Assembly (NCBI GenBank): GCA_023511725.1
Contig: JAIMAY010000007.1
Location: 35,314 to 99,313 of the forward strand
DNA from: Alicyclobacillus sp.
GTDB lineage: Bacteria > Bacillota > Bacilli > Alicyclobacillales > Alicyclobacillaceae
Reading direction: 5' to 3'
Length of the DNA stretch: 64,000 bases
Positions 45,230 to 53,036 of this stretch are shown in pieces; positions within the stretch are counted from its first letter, which is position 1, and each line of letters opens with the position of its first letter. The notes under the pieces were generated by a model that worked only from the letters and a program-made list of their open reading frames with translations, searched no databases and was not told the DNA's origin. The position numbers and the translations under genes are program-made.

Positions 45230-45469
45230 TCAATCCCAAACCCTGTACACCCGCCAGGCACCTTCCGCGCATTCGAGATCAAACACACCGGCGTCGGTCT
45301 CCACGCGCCACAACTGAAATTCCGTCTCGCCTTCCCACCAGGCGCCCAGTTCCCGCCAGTGATCTATCACCGTGCGCACGGTGTGCACCGCTTTGCCATC
45401 GACAATGCACACCGGGGCCCCGTGCGCATCGGTTCGAACGGTGACCGGACGGCGCACCACCCGTGTCAT
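45230..45469 (-). CDS. DUF6504 protein, mutasome accessory
   Basis: 79 residues. RRPVTV at the start and VIDHWRELGAWWEGETEFQLWRV in the middle match, from memory, the DUF6504 family found with Y-family polymerases and imuA-imuB-dnaE2 loci in Actinobacteria. The protein is small, acidic at one end and rich in Trp, plausible as a polymerase-binding adaptor. ATG overlaps the imuB stop by four bases, so it is coupled; dnaE2 follows 13 bases later. Its biochemical role is unknown. Confidence 0.75.
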   Translation of the reverse strand: MTRVVRRPVTVRTDAHGAPVCIVDGKAVHTVRTVIDHWRELGAWWEGETEFQLWRVETDAGVFDLECAEGAWRVYRVWD

Positions 45470-46755
45470 GGCATCGCCATCCGTTCATGACGCTCATTCC
45501 CGCTCCCCACCGCCAGCCGCGCCTCCATCACGCGAGCCAGTCGCAGCTCACGAAAACCAGGGCGGAGCCCTTTCTGCAGGCGTCCCGGAAAGCGGCGCTC
45601 CACCTGCGCCAACACCTCCGCAAGCGCATGCGCGGCGGGATCCGCCGAGATAACCCGACCATCCTCCGCCAGCAACCGCAGCTGCTCAGCCGGCAGTGAT
45701 GTAAAGTCTCGGACAAACAGCGACACTCGCTCCACCGGCTGTCGTATGTGGGCCGCCAGCCGCAGCGTTTGCGCGCGGAGCACCTGCAGGTCCGCCGTCG
45801 GCTGTTTGAGCACCATCTCCATCCGCTCCCTGCCGCCTTCACCGCGCCAGCACAGCCCCAGCCGACGTGTGCCGCAACCCGCTGCGAGCAATTCCCTTCC
45901 AACTCCCTGAATCAAAGGTTCCAACCATTCCGTCAACTGTTCGGGCGGGCAGACCTCGCCCGCTGCTGCAGCCCACGTTCGGCAGTACACCGGCGGCGGA
46001 TAATTGACCCGCAACCTGCCCACGCAAACCTGATGCCGCAGCTGCGTCCAGGAGAGACCCGGCAGCATCCGCCGCCAGAATGTCTCCCCCACCTTCTCCA
46101 GTTCGCCGAAGGTCAACACGCCCATGCGCAGGAGCATCTCACGAACCTCTGCGGGCAACACCCAAAGTGCCTCCACCGGCAGCGGATCCCACCAGCTCTC
46201 AGCCGCCTCGTGCGCACCCGTACACCGGTTCCGCGCAGCGGAGGATGGCTTCAGGCGTGGGGAAACCAGCCACCGCCCGTGGCGCCCGAGCGACTGTTCC
46301 CAGGACGCGGGAAGTTCCCCGCACTTCCGCCATTCCACCAGTGCGCGCGCCAGTCCGGGCGTTTCCGCCACGCCCACAAGCAGCCCTCGCACCCCCGGTC
46401 GCTCCTCCAACCAGCGCCGCGCAGCCGCACGCAAAGCGTGGAGCGCCGTTTCACTTGTGCGACCCGAACCCGCTGCGCAAAAACCGTCCTCGCCCATGGT
46501 CTCCAGCCGCGGCGTCACATCGTTCACCATCCGCCATAGCCGCCGCATGGCTCGGGAAGGGCCCTCGGTAGCCGGTTGCACCGTGATCCCTGGGACCAAG
46601 GCGGCTGCGGTATGCACCGATTGGCCTGGCTCCACGCCGCACGCGCGCGCTGACACCGAGGCGTCCATCACTCGTTCGTTTGAAATCGTCATCCACAAGG
46701 TGTCATCGCCATCCCAACCCACGCCGACGGCGCGACCAAACGCGAACCAGCGCAT
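45466..46755 (-). CDS. imuB: ImuB-like inactive Y-family polymerase
   Basis: 429 residues. The order resembles Y-family polymerases: an N-terminal palm-finger region, a helix-hairpin-helix thumb near residues 192-222 (ALWVLPAEVREMLLRMG), and a little-finger domain. The catalytic acids are gone: the first motif reads AFGRAVGVGWDG, and where active enzymes have SxDE this has ETMGEDGFC. This loss is the hallmark of ImuB, which acts as a clamp-tethered hub for DnaE2. A QLRLL sequence near 358-362 could be the sliding-clamp motif (consensus QLxLF). ATG 46755 has GGAGGG seven bases upstream. Confidence 0.8.
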   Translation of the reverse strand: MRWFAFGRAVGVGWDGDDTLWMTISNERVMDASVSARACGVEPGQSVHTAAALVPGITVQPATEGPSRAMRRLWRMVNDVTPRLETMGEDGFCAAGSGRTSETALHALRAAARRWLEERPGVRGLLVGVAETPGLARALVEWRKCGELPASWEQSLGRHGRWLVSPRLKPSSAARNRCTGAHEAAESWWDPLPVEALWVLPAEVREMLLRMGVLTFGELEKVGETFWRRMLPGLSWTQLRHQVCVGRLRVNYPPPVYCRTWAAAAGEVCPPEQLTEWLEPLIQGVGRELLAAGCGTRRLGLCWRGEGGRERMEMVLKQPTADLQVLRAQTLRLAAHIRQPVERVSLFVRDFTSLPAEQLRLLAEDGRVISADPAAHALAEVLAQVERRFPGRLQKGLRPGFRELRLARVMEARLAVGSGNERHERMAMP

Positions 46756-46778
46756 GCTAAATCCCTCCGGCCGAAATA

Positions 46779-46792
46779 CGAACATATGTTCG
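46779..46792 (-). promoter_or_regulatory. LexA (SOS) box 1
   Basis: CGAACATATGTTCG is a perfect match to the Firmicutes LexA/DinR box CGAAC-N4-GTTCG, and with one flanking base each side it is a 16-base perfect palindrome. It lies just downstream of the predicted transcription start of imuB. Confidence 0.93.
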
Positions 46793-46804
46793 TCAACAAC
46801 ACCT

Positions 46805-46833
46805 ATTATATTCCCCTGAACGCACGGATACAA
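46805..46833 (-). promoter_or_regulatory. sigma-A promoter of the imuB operon
   Basis: TTGTAT (46828-46833), 17-base spacer and consensus TATAAT (46805-46810) on minus, lying between the two LexA boxes. Confidence 0.7.
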
Positions 46834-46844
46834 ACATATGTTCG
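46831..46844 (-). promoter_or_regulatory. LexA (SOS) box 2
   Basis: CAAACATATGTTCG differs from the consensus box at one position. It overlaps the -35 hexamer; its centre is 52 bases (about five helical turns) from box 1. Confidence 0.85.
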
Positions 46845-46855
46845 CATTCCGGAGC

Positions 46856-46898
46856 AGAAAAATGGAGGGGCGATTGACACATGTATCCATGCCCCTCC
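46856..46898 (-). terminator. terminator between ywqB and the SOS promoter
   Basis: Eight-pair stem GGAGGGGC/GCCCCTCC (46864-46871 and 46891-46898) followed on minus by ATTTTTC. It insulates imuB from the upstream unit. Confidence 0.75.
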
Positions 46899-46905
46899 CT
46901 CACCT

Positions 46906-47640
46906 TCAACGCTCCGCCCGCTCACCGTCCAAAGGGGGAAGCCACGTCCGCAGCGCCTCTTGATCCAAGCTCAGTTGCGGACCGCCGGAAGGCGCCTTGG
47001 CCGGGAGCAAGGCCCGCAACGCGCGTTCCTCCAACACCCGTTCATCCTCCGTCACCCCATCGCCAGCCCAAGGTCGCTGTGGATGCTCTTCCTGCAGCTG
47101 CGTTCTCCACGCCCGGTGCACCTGCGCCAGCCACACCTCCCGAGGAATCCCGGCGTACTCCAGCGCCATCGGTGGGTCTCGCTCAATATCCTCCGCCATC
47201 CGAACCACCACCGCCAGCACGTGCTTGCACGGGAAGCCCCAATCCGGACATGTGCAGGCCGAAGCGTACAGCCACAGCGGCCACGGCTCCGACGGTGCCG
47301 CGGGATAGCCGGCCGCGGTCATCATCCCCAGCAAATCCTCGGGCCATTCCCCCGCCAGCCATGCAGCAAACCAATCCGGACGGTGTACGAACCACGTCGC
47401 CACCTCGTCCGCCATCGGTGCCCACCAGGCCGGGCACGGCACGGTCACCTGATACGTTTGCCGGCTGCGGCTGCTGCTCAGCACACGTGCCTCCACAGAT
47501 CCCTCCACCACCCGCAGCCGCACGATGCTCCCGTTGTGCGCCAGCGTTCGTCCGCGGCGCATGCGCGCCGCATCCACGCCCGCCAGCACTCGTTCCCATT
47601 GCTCCTTGACCGGCTGCGTCTGCCGCCGTCTCGGCATCAA
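46906..47640 (-). CDS. ywqB: SWIM zinc-finger protein (YwqB-like)
   Basis: 244 residues. The CxCxnCxH SWIM finger is visible as CTCPDWGFPCKH near residues 127-138. It begins with a four-base overlap on the SNF2 helicase gene, the same pair as Bacillus ywqA-ywqB. SWIM domains bind DNA or protein partners, so it probably guides or regulates the helicase. ATG-start proteins of this family are of unknown phenotype. Followed by a terminator before the SOS cassette. Confidence 0.88.
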   Translation of the reverse strand: MMPRRRQTQPVKEQWERVLAGVDAARMRRGRTLAHNGSIVRLRVVEGSVEARVLSSSRSRQTYQVTVPCPAWWAPMADEVATWFVHRPDWFAAWLAGEWPEDLLGMMTAAGYPAAPSEPWPLWLYASACTCPDWGFPCKHVLAVVVRMAEDIERDPPMALEYAGIPREVWLAQVHRAWRTQLQEEHPQRPWAGDGVTEDERVLEERALRALLPAKAPSGGPQLSLDQEALRTWLPPLDGERAER

Positions 47641-50600
47641 TCCACCACCTCGGCCGCCTGCTTATCCAGCTCGAACAACTCCCGCAGCGTTTCATCGTCC
47701 AGCTCCGTCAGCCACGCCTCCGACGTGCCCACGATGGCCGCCGACAACCGCCGCTTGGCCGTGATCAACTCGTCGATCCGCTCCTCCAACGTCCCCGCGC
47801 ACACCAGCTTGTGCACCTGCACATTGCGCGTCTGCCCAATCCTGTACACCCGGTCCGTCGCCTGATCCTCCACCGCCGGGTTCCACCATCGGTCGTAGTG
47901 AAAGACGTGCGTCGCCTCGGTCAGGTTGAGCCCCACGCCCCCCGCCTTCAGTGACAGGATCAGCACTGGGGAGGGATCCATGCGCGTCTGAAACGCCTCG
48001 ACAATCTGGCCGCGCTCCGCCGAACTCTGTCCGCCATGCAGAAACCGCGGCCGAAAACCGAATCGGGCCGCCAACGCGTCGCAGAGCAGGTCCCCCATGT
48101 CGCGGAACTGCGTGAACACCAGCGCCCGCTCTCCCTCGCTGATCACTTCCTCCAGGCGCTCCAGGAGCAGACGCAGCTTGGCCGACCGATCCGGATCCGC
48201 ACGCCCGCCGACGACCAGACACGGGTGATCGCACACCTGCTTCAGCCGCACCAGGGCCGCCAGGATCTGGCCGCGCCGCGCCATCCCCGTGCGGGATTGG
48301 ACCCCCTGGAACAGTTCATCGACGATACCCTGATAGAGTGCCGCCTGCTCCGGGGTCAGGCCGGCGTACTCCCGTACCTCCCACTTCTCAGGCAATTCCA
48401 GCTGGATATGGGGATCTGTCTTGGTTCGCCGCAGCAGCACGGGCCGCAGCATCTGCTGCAGGCGCCGCGCCGTTTGAGTGTCGGATTGGACCGTGATGGG
48501 CTGGGCAATGTGCTTGCGGAACCACGCGAGGGAACCCAGATAGCCCGGATTGACGAAGTGCATGATGCTCCACAGCTCTTCCAGGCGATTCTCCATCGGC
48601 GTCCCGGTCAGCGCCAGCCGCTGCCGTGCGGGCAGGGCGCGCATCGCTCGCGCCTGCTTCGTCTCACCGTTTTTGATGTTCTGCGCTTCGTCGGCAATCA
48701 CCACGTCCCACGCGACGCCGCGCAGCACGTCCACATCGCGGGCCGCCGTCGCGTAGGTCGTGATCACCACGTCCGCGTCGCGGATGGCCGTATCCAAAGC
48801 CGTCTCACCGGCATCACCAAGTTCCAGCCGGCCTGCGCCATGGTGCACGTGCACGCGCAGTTCCGGTGCGAATCGTCGGATCTCGCTGCGCCAATTGGGA
48901 ATCAGCGAAGTCGGACAGACGAGCAGATGCGGTCCCTCCGCCCACCCCCGCTCGCGCAGATGGAGGAGATAGGCAATCACCTGCACCGTTTTGCCCAGGC
49001 CCATATCGTCAGCCAGGCAACCGCCCAGTCCGAGCTGCCGCAGGTGAATGAACCAGCCGAGCCCTGTGCGCTGGTAATCACGCAACTGGCCGCGAAACCC
49101 GGACGGCTCTGCCACGGGCTCCGGCCGCGGTGCACGCCGGAGTTGCTCCACCAGTTCACGCACCGGGGCCGCATCCGCGGCATAGGTCCACTCCACCTCG
49201 ATATCCGACGTCTCCTTCTCCGCATCCTCCCGCGCGTTCTCATCGTCGGATCCAGTCAGCAGCATCGGCAGCGGCACGCTGCCCGCCTGCGCACCCCCCA
49301 GCCACTCGTTCAATCCCTCCAGCACGGCCTGCACCGGCACCAACTTCCACGTCCCGCCCAACTGCAGCAACGGCCGCTTCTGTTCCACCAAGCGCTCGAA
49401 CGCCTCGCGGCTGATCTCCTCACCGTCGATGACCACCGACCAATCGAAGTCCACCAAGCCATCCCTGTGAAAGAAACCGGTGCCGGACTGCCCCCGGCTG
49501 CGGCCGCCGCGCCCATGCCAGCGCTCGACACGCACGCGGATCCGAACATCCGCTGCCGCCTGCGGGACCATCGCCGACCGGACGAGCACCCCGTGCTCGG
49601 CCAGCCACGGCAGCTGCTCGACGAGCAGATCCACCGCCTCCGCTTCCGACAGCTCCGCCTCACCCGGGTGCAGCCTGTTCACGGTACGGCGCAGCACCGG
49701 CACCGATTCGCCCAGCTGCCAGAGCAGCGGGATGGCCCATTCGTCGACACCCTCCACCCGCTCCAGACCCAGCTGAAGCCGCCGATCCCGCTCCATCCAC
49801 AACGCCATCAGCGGTGCGCGCGTCTTCCACACCTCGTGCACCACGTCCACGCGCAGCCACCACGTCCCGCCCGATGTCCCGGCATCCGGCGGCATCAGCA
49901 CCAACTCCAGGTGGCACACGTCCGCTGGCCGGGCATATGCCTCACCCGCGGCAGACCAGCCAGAGCCTGGCCACCAGTTACGCAGCAGCCGCCACACCAG
50001 CCAAGCGTCACCGCTGAAGGCCGCGTCGTCTCCTGTCAACGCGGTCTGCCATGCGGTCACCAGCGCTTCCTCGCCTCTGTACCGAATCCGCCAGGCGTTG
50101 GTATTCTCCGGCTCCAGGCGCACCTCACGCAGCGTCCGCCGAATGATCTGGTCCACGCACAGCAACAGCCACGCGTCCAAAACGATCCGGGCGTGATGCT
50201 GCTTCTGCCAGCCAATGCCACGGTACCATCCGCCCAGCGCATCCCGCTCCGCGGCCTGCAGCAGCGCTGACCGCAGGGCGCGCGCCGGCCGTTGGCTGAG
50301 CCTTGGTGCCCAGACGGCCCTGTATCTCCAGCCGAGACGCGTCCACGCGCTCCATCCGTCCTCCTGGTCCCCATCCAATGCTGACCACGACTGCAGCACG
50401 TCGCGCCATTTGGCCTCCATGGGCGCGGCGAAAGGCAGCACCTCACCCATCTCGACCAAGCGCGCGGCCAGCCGATAGGCGCGCATCAACAGGCGAAACC
50501 CCGGGGACACGTGCGCCTCCGCCTCGGCCCGCACCAGCGCGGCCGTCAGCGCCACCGCCTCCGCCGCGGACAACTCCACCCGGCCTCCGTCGCGAACGGT

Positions 50601-50774
50601 GTCCGGATACCACGGCCGTGCTGCGTCCGGCCATGCGGCCAGGGGGCCGTCCAGGTGGAGCACGCCGGGATCGCCAAAACATGGGCCTGGTTCGTACACG
50701 GCATGTAGCGTCAACTCGCCGGGCGCCGCGGCCACGGCCCCTCCGGACCGTCTCGTGCTGCCGTTTCTCGCCAT
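47637..50774 (-). CDS. ywqA: SNF2-family helicase/translocase (YwqA-like)
   Basis: 1,045 residues. The N-terminal half is a poorly conserved accessory region. Helicase motifs fill the C-terminal half: DDMGLGKT (Walker A), DEAQNIKN (Walker B), TGTPMENRL, then LHGGQSSAERG and DRVYRIGQTRNVQV, the typical SWI2/SNF2 motifs V-VI. Bacterial SNF2 proteins translocate on duplex DNA and remodel protein complexes on it. ATG 50774 follows GGAGGA. Head of the ywqA-ywqB unit and divergent from ytrH. Confidence 0.92.
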   Translation of the reverse strand: MARNGSTRRSGGAVAAAPGELTLHAVYEPGPCFGDPGVLHLDGPLAAWPDAARPWYPDTVRDGGRVELSAAEAVALTAALVRAEAEAHVSPGFRLLMRAYRLAARLVEMGEVLPFAAPMEAKWRDVLQSWSALDGDQEDGWSAWTRLGWRYRAVWAPRLSQRPARALRSALLQAAERDALGGWYRGIGWQKQHHARIVLDAWLLLCVDQIIRRTLREVRLEPENTNAWRIRYRGEEALVTAWQTALTGDDAAFSGDAWLVWRLLRNWWPGSGWSAAGEAYARPADVCHLELVLMPPDAGTSGGTWWLRVDVVHEVWKTRAPLMALWMERDRRLQLGLERVEGVDEWAIPLLWQLGESVPVLRRTVNRLHPGEAELSEAEAVDLLVEQLPWLAEHGVLVRSAMVPQAAADVRIRVRVERWHGRGGRSRGQSGTGFFHRDGLVDFDWSVVIDGEEISREAFERLVEQKRPLLQLGGTWKLVPVQAVLEGLNEWLGGAQAGSVPLPMLLTGSDDENAREDAEKETSDIEVEWTYAADAAPVRELVEQLRRAPRPEPVAEPSGFRGQLRDYQRTGLGWFIHLRQLGLGGCLADDMGLGKTVQVIAYLLHLRERGWAEGPHLLVCPTSLIPNWRSEIRRFAPELRVHVHHGAGRLELGDAGETALDTAIRDADVVITTYATAARDVDVLRGVAWDVVIADEAQNIKNGETKQARAMRALPARQRLALTGTPMENRLEELWSIMHFVNPGYLGSLAWFRKHIAQPITVQSDTQTARRLQQMLRPVLLRRTKTDPHIQLELPEKWEVREYAGLTPEQAALYQGIVDELFQGVQSRTGMARRGQILAALVRLKQVCDHPCLVVGGRADPDRSAKLRLLLERLEEVISEGERALVFTQFRDMGDLLCDALAARFGFRPRFLHGGQSSAERGQIVEAFQTRMDPSPVLILSLKAGGVGLNLTEATHVFHYDRWWNPAVEDQATDRVYRIGQTRNVQVHKLVCAGTLEERIDELITAKRRLSAAIVGTSEAWLTELDDETLRELFELDKQAAEVVD

Positions 50775-50865
50775 GCTGCCTGATCTTCCTCCATCATGTC
50801 TCCGGGTCTTGAAATTCTCATTCTATTTATCATACCCGATCTCGCTATCAGACACACCCCACGGC

Positions 50866-50894
50866 GCATATTTGCCCCGGCCGACCCGTATGCT
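50866..50894 (+). promoter_or_regulatory. candidate sigma-E promoter of ytrH-ytrI
   Basis: GCATATT (50866-50872), 14-base spacer, CGTATGCT (50887-50894). The -35 matches the sigma-E KMATATT consensus perfectly, and the -10 matches CATACAAT at the main positions only partly. Bacillus ytrHI is sigma-E controlled. Confidence 0.55.
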
Positions 50895-50913
50895 CTGGTG
50901 GAGGGACAAACCG

Positions 50914-51258
50914 ATGTCATCCTCGTTTGCTTCGAACCTCATCATCGACTTCTTCGTCGCACTCGGCATGGTGGTGGGCGGCGCATTGCTGGGTGGCGTG
51001 GCCGCGGTCCTCACGCACAGCCTGTCCCCTCTCCAGACCATGGTCAAACTCGCGGACCAACTGAAGATCTGGGCGCTGGTGGCGACACTCGGCGGCACCA
51101 TGGACACGCTCCGCGTGATTGAGACAGGTGTGCTGAAGGCCCAACTGTATCCCGTTGGCCGTCAGTTCGCGTTGCTCGTATCCGCGTTCCTGGGCAGCCA
51201 GATGGGCTTCCAGATCATCGCCTGGCTTGCGGGCGTGGCCAGCAGTGACAACGGATGA
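50914..51258 (+). CDS. ytrH: sporulation membrane protein YtrH
   Basis: 114 residues (B. subtilis 113). Two hydrophobic helices near each end (DFFVALGMVVGGALLGGVAAVL and FALLVSAFLGSQMGFQIIAWL) flank a loop with MVKLADQLKIWALVATLGGTMD, the family signature. Needed in the mother cell for efficient sporulation in Bacillus. ATG 50914 has GGAGGG eight bases upstream; frames starting further upstream lack a ribosome site. ATGA overlap with ytrI. Confidence 0.92.
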   Translation: MSSSFASNLIIDFFVALGMVVGGALLGGVAAVLTHSLSPLQTMVKLADQLKIWALVATLGGTMDTLRVIETGVLKAQLYPVGRQFALLVSAFLGSQMGFQIIAWLAGVASSDNG

Positions 51259-51719
51259 ACGGGACCGAGGTTCGGCGTACGGCGGCCGCGCTGATGCTGG
51301 GCACCCTGGTGGGCGGCGTGGCCATGTTTGTGTGGCAAGGCCGGGAGATTGACCGTTTGTCGCGCGAGGTATCCCACTATACAATGGAGAAGGAGGACCT
51401 GCTGCGGCAGATCGACCAGCTCACCACGCGTCTGCAGCAGCCTGACCAAGAGCAGACCATTCAGGTGGTTCGCGTGGACGCGCTGGCGCCGGACGATATG
51501 TCGCAGCTGCAGGCCGTGCAGTTCGTCAAACAGACCCTGCAGTGGCTGATGGGCAAACCGTTGCAGGTGCTGACGCGCTTCCCGGAGATCCCGGCGCAGC
51601 TCGTCGAGGGACGGACCTTCACCGTGGATAACGAGGTGTATGTGATTCACGTGAACACGGTCGTGATCGGCCCCACGCTGTATGTCAAGGTCACCGTCCA
51701 GGAGGCGAACGGACACTGA
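51255..51719 (+). CDS. ytrI: sporulation protein YtrI
   Basis: 154 residues. One N-terminal membrane helix (TAAALMLGTLVGGVAMFVW), then a coiled-coil (RLSREVSHYTMEKEDLLRQI), then a small beta domain. Matches YtrI, encoded with ytrH in spore formers. Overlaps ytrH by four bases. Confidence 0.9.
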   Translation: MNGTEVRRTAAALMLGTLVGGVAMFVWQGREIDRLSREVSHYTMEKEDLLRQIDQLTTRLQQPDQEQTIQVVRVDALAPDDMSQLQAVQFVKQTLQWLMGKPLQVLTRFPEIPAQLVEGRTFTVDNEVYVIHVNTVVIGPTLYVKVTVQEANGH

Positions 51720-52036
51720 TGCTGCTGAGTGAAATGACCCCGGATCAGCTCCGGCGGGAAATGGATAAGCTTCGTGATCAGGGGCAGAAGGCGTTTGACG
51801 AGAAGAACTGGAGCGAGTACCAGACGCTGATGACCCGCTGGTACCTCGCCAAATCGTATCTCATCCAGGACAGCGTGCGGCTGGAGAAAGGAAGAACCTA
51901 CCGACTCACCGAAGCCGATGACACCCTCACGGTCACGCACCGCAAGGGCGTGATGGCGTGGGGCATCCGCGGCTCGGACGGTCAGGAGATGGCGGTGCCC
52001 ATCGCCATGCTGGCAGACCTGGATCCCAAGTCTTGA
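51719..52036 (+). CDS. yfhH: YfhH-family protein (DUF1811)
   Basis: 105 residues. The C-terminal VTHRKGVMAWGIRG and AVPIAML match the DUF1811 signature (NGVFAWG...LPISLL), and a helical N-terminal half (MTPDQLRREMDKL) is as in YfhH, whose fold is known but not its function. It starts at the last base of the ytrI stop, so it is coupled to the sporulation pair. A strong terminator follows. Confidence 0.85.
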   Translation: MLLSEMTPDQLRREMDKLRDQGQKAFDEKNWSEYQTLMTRWYLAKSYLIQDSVRLEKGRTYRLTEADDTLTVTHRKGVMAWGIRGSDGQEMAVPIAMLADLDPKS

Positions 52037-52050
52037 TTGTGCGCACCTCG

Positions 52051-52089
52051 AAAAACGGCAGCCTCCCGGCGCGGGAGGCCGCCGTTTTT
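52051..52089. terminator. strong bidirectional terminator
   Basis: Long stem AAAAACGGC-GCCTCCC / GGGAGGC-GCCGTTTTT with one unpaired base per arm and a five-base loop. A- and T-runs on both sides make it a terminator for both converging units. Confidence 0.9.
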
Positions 52090-53002
52090 AGTTGAACAGG
52101 CCCTTCAGCACAAACGCGACGTTGGCTGGCCTCTCCGCCAAGCGCCGCATGAAATAACCATACCAGTCCGTTCCGTACGGCACATACAGGCGCAGCGGAT
52201 AACCCTCCTCCACGAGGCGCGCCTGAAGCTGTGGCTTGATGCCATACAACATCTGAAACTCGTACCTATCCTTCGGGATGCGCTGCGCGGCGATGAAGCG
52301 CTTGGCATGATCGATGATGTTCTCATCGTGCGTCGCGATGGCCGTGAAGCCCGAACTTTTCAACTGCGTCTCCATCAGCCGCAGGTAGTTGGCGTCCACA
52401 TCCTTCTTGTCGGGATACGCCACCTCCGGGGACTCCTTGTACGCCCCCTTGACAATCCTCAGGTGACACCCCTGTGCTGAGAGCCTCGCCAGGTCTTCCA
52501 GACTGCGGTAGAGATACGCCTGGATCACCGTACCGACGTGCGAGAACTCTCGGTGCAGCGTCTCGAACAGATCCAACGTCACGGCGCAATGACCGTAGTC
52601 CTCCATGTCGATGGTCACCCAGATGCCGTGTTCCTCCGCCACCGACAAGATCCGCCGCATGTTTTCCAAGCACAGTTTCGGATCAATGTCCAGTCCTAAC
52701 TGCGTGAGCTTCACCGATAGCGTGGCGTGGACGCCTGACTCGCGAATAGCGTTCAGGACTTGAACACACTCCTCTGCAGAGGCGCGCGCCTCGTCCGCGT
52801 CGCGCACGAACTCACCCAGGTGGTCCAGGGTCGCGGCGATACCCGCTGCATTCAACGCGGAGACAGCCTGAATGGCGTCTTCCAGCGTCTCACCGGCGAC
52901 GAACCGGCTCGCACCGAACCGCAACCCGTAGCGGCGCGCCAGCCTCCCGAGCCGCTCGCTGCGCGCCATCGAGAGCAGGACGGAACGCATCAGTGCTTCC
53001 AT
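52088..53002 (-). CDS. proline dehydrogenase
   Basis: 304 residues, FAD TIM-barrel of the monofunctional Bacillus PutB/FadM type. Sequences seen include VTIDMEDYGHCAVTLD, LRIVKGAYKESPEVAYPDK, TAIATHDENI and a final YVPYGTDWYGYFMRRLAERPANV. It oxidises L-proline to pyrroline-5-carboxylate and feeds electrons to quinone. ATG at 53002 has GGAGGAGG seven bases upstream. The partner P5C dehydrogenase is not in the window. Confidence 0.93.
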   Translation of the reverse strand: MEALMRSVLLSMARSERLGRLARRYGLRFGASRFVAGETLEDAIQAVSALNAAGIAATLDHLGEFVRDADEARASAEECVQVLNAIRESGVHATLSVKLTQLGLDIDPKLCLENMRRILSVAEEHGIWVTIDMEDYGHCAVTLDLFETLHREFSHVGTVIQAYLYRSLEDLARLSAQGCHLRIVKGAYKESPEVAYPDKKDVDANYLRLMETQLKSSGFTAIATHDENIIDHAKRFIAAQRIPKDRYEFQMLYGIKPQLQARLVEEGYPLRLYVPYGTDWYGYFMRRLAERPANVAFVLKGLFN

Positions 53003-53036
53003 CGTGCAGCCTCCTCCGCCTTCTCCCCCGTGGCGA

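Noticed and set aside
48036..50270. A 744-codon open frame antisense to the SNF2 helicase
   Set aside because: Shadow of the helicase gene, same reasons as the other antisense frames.
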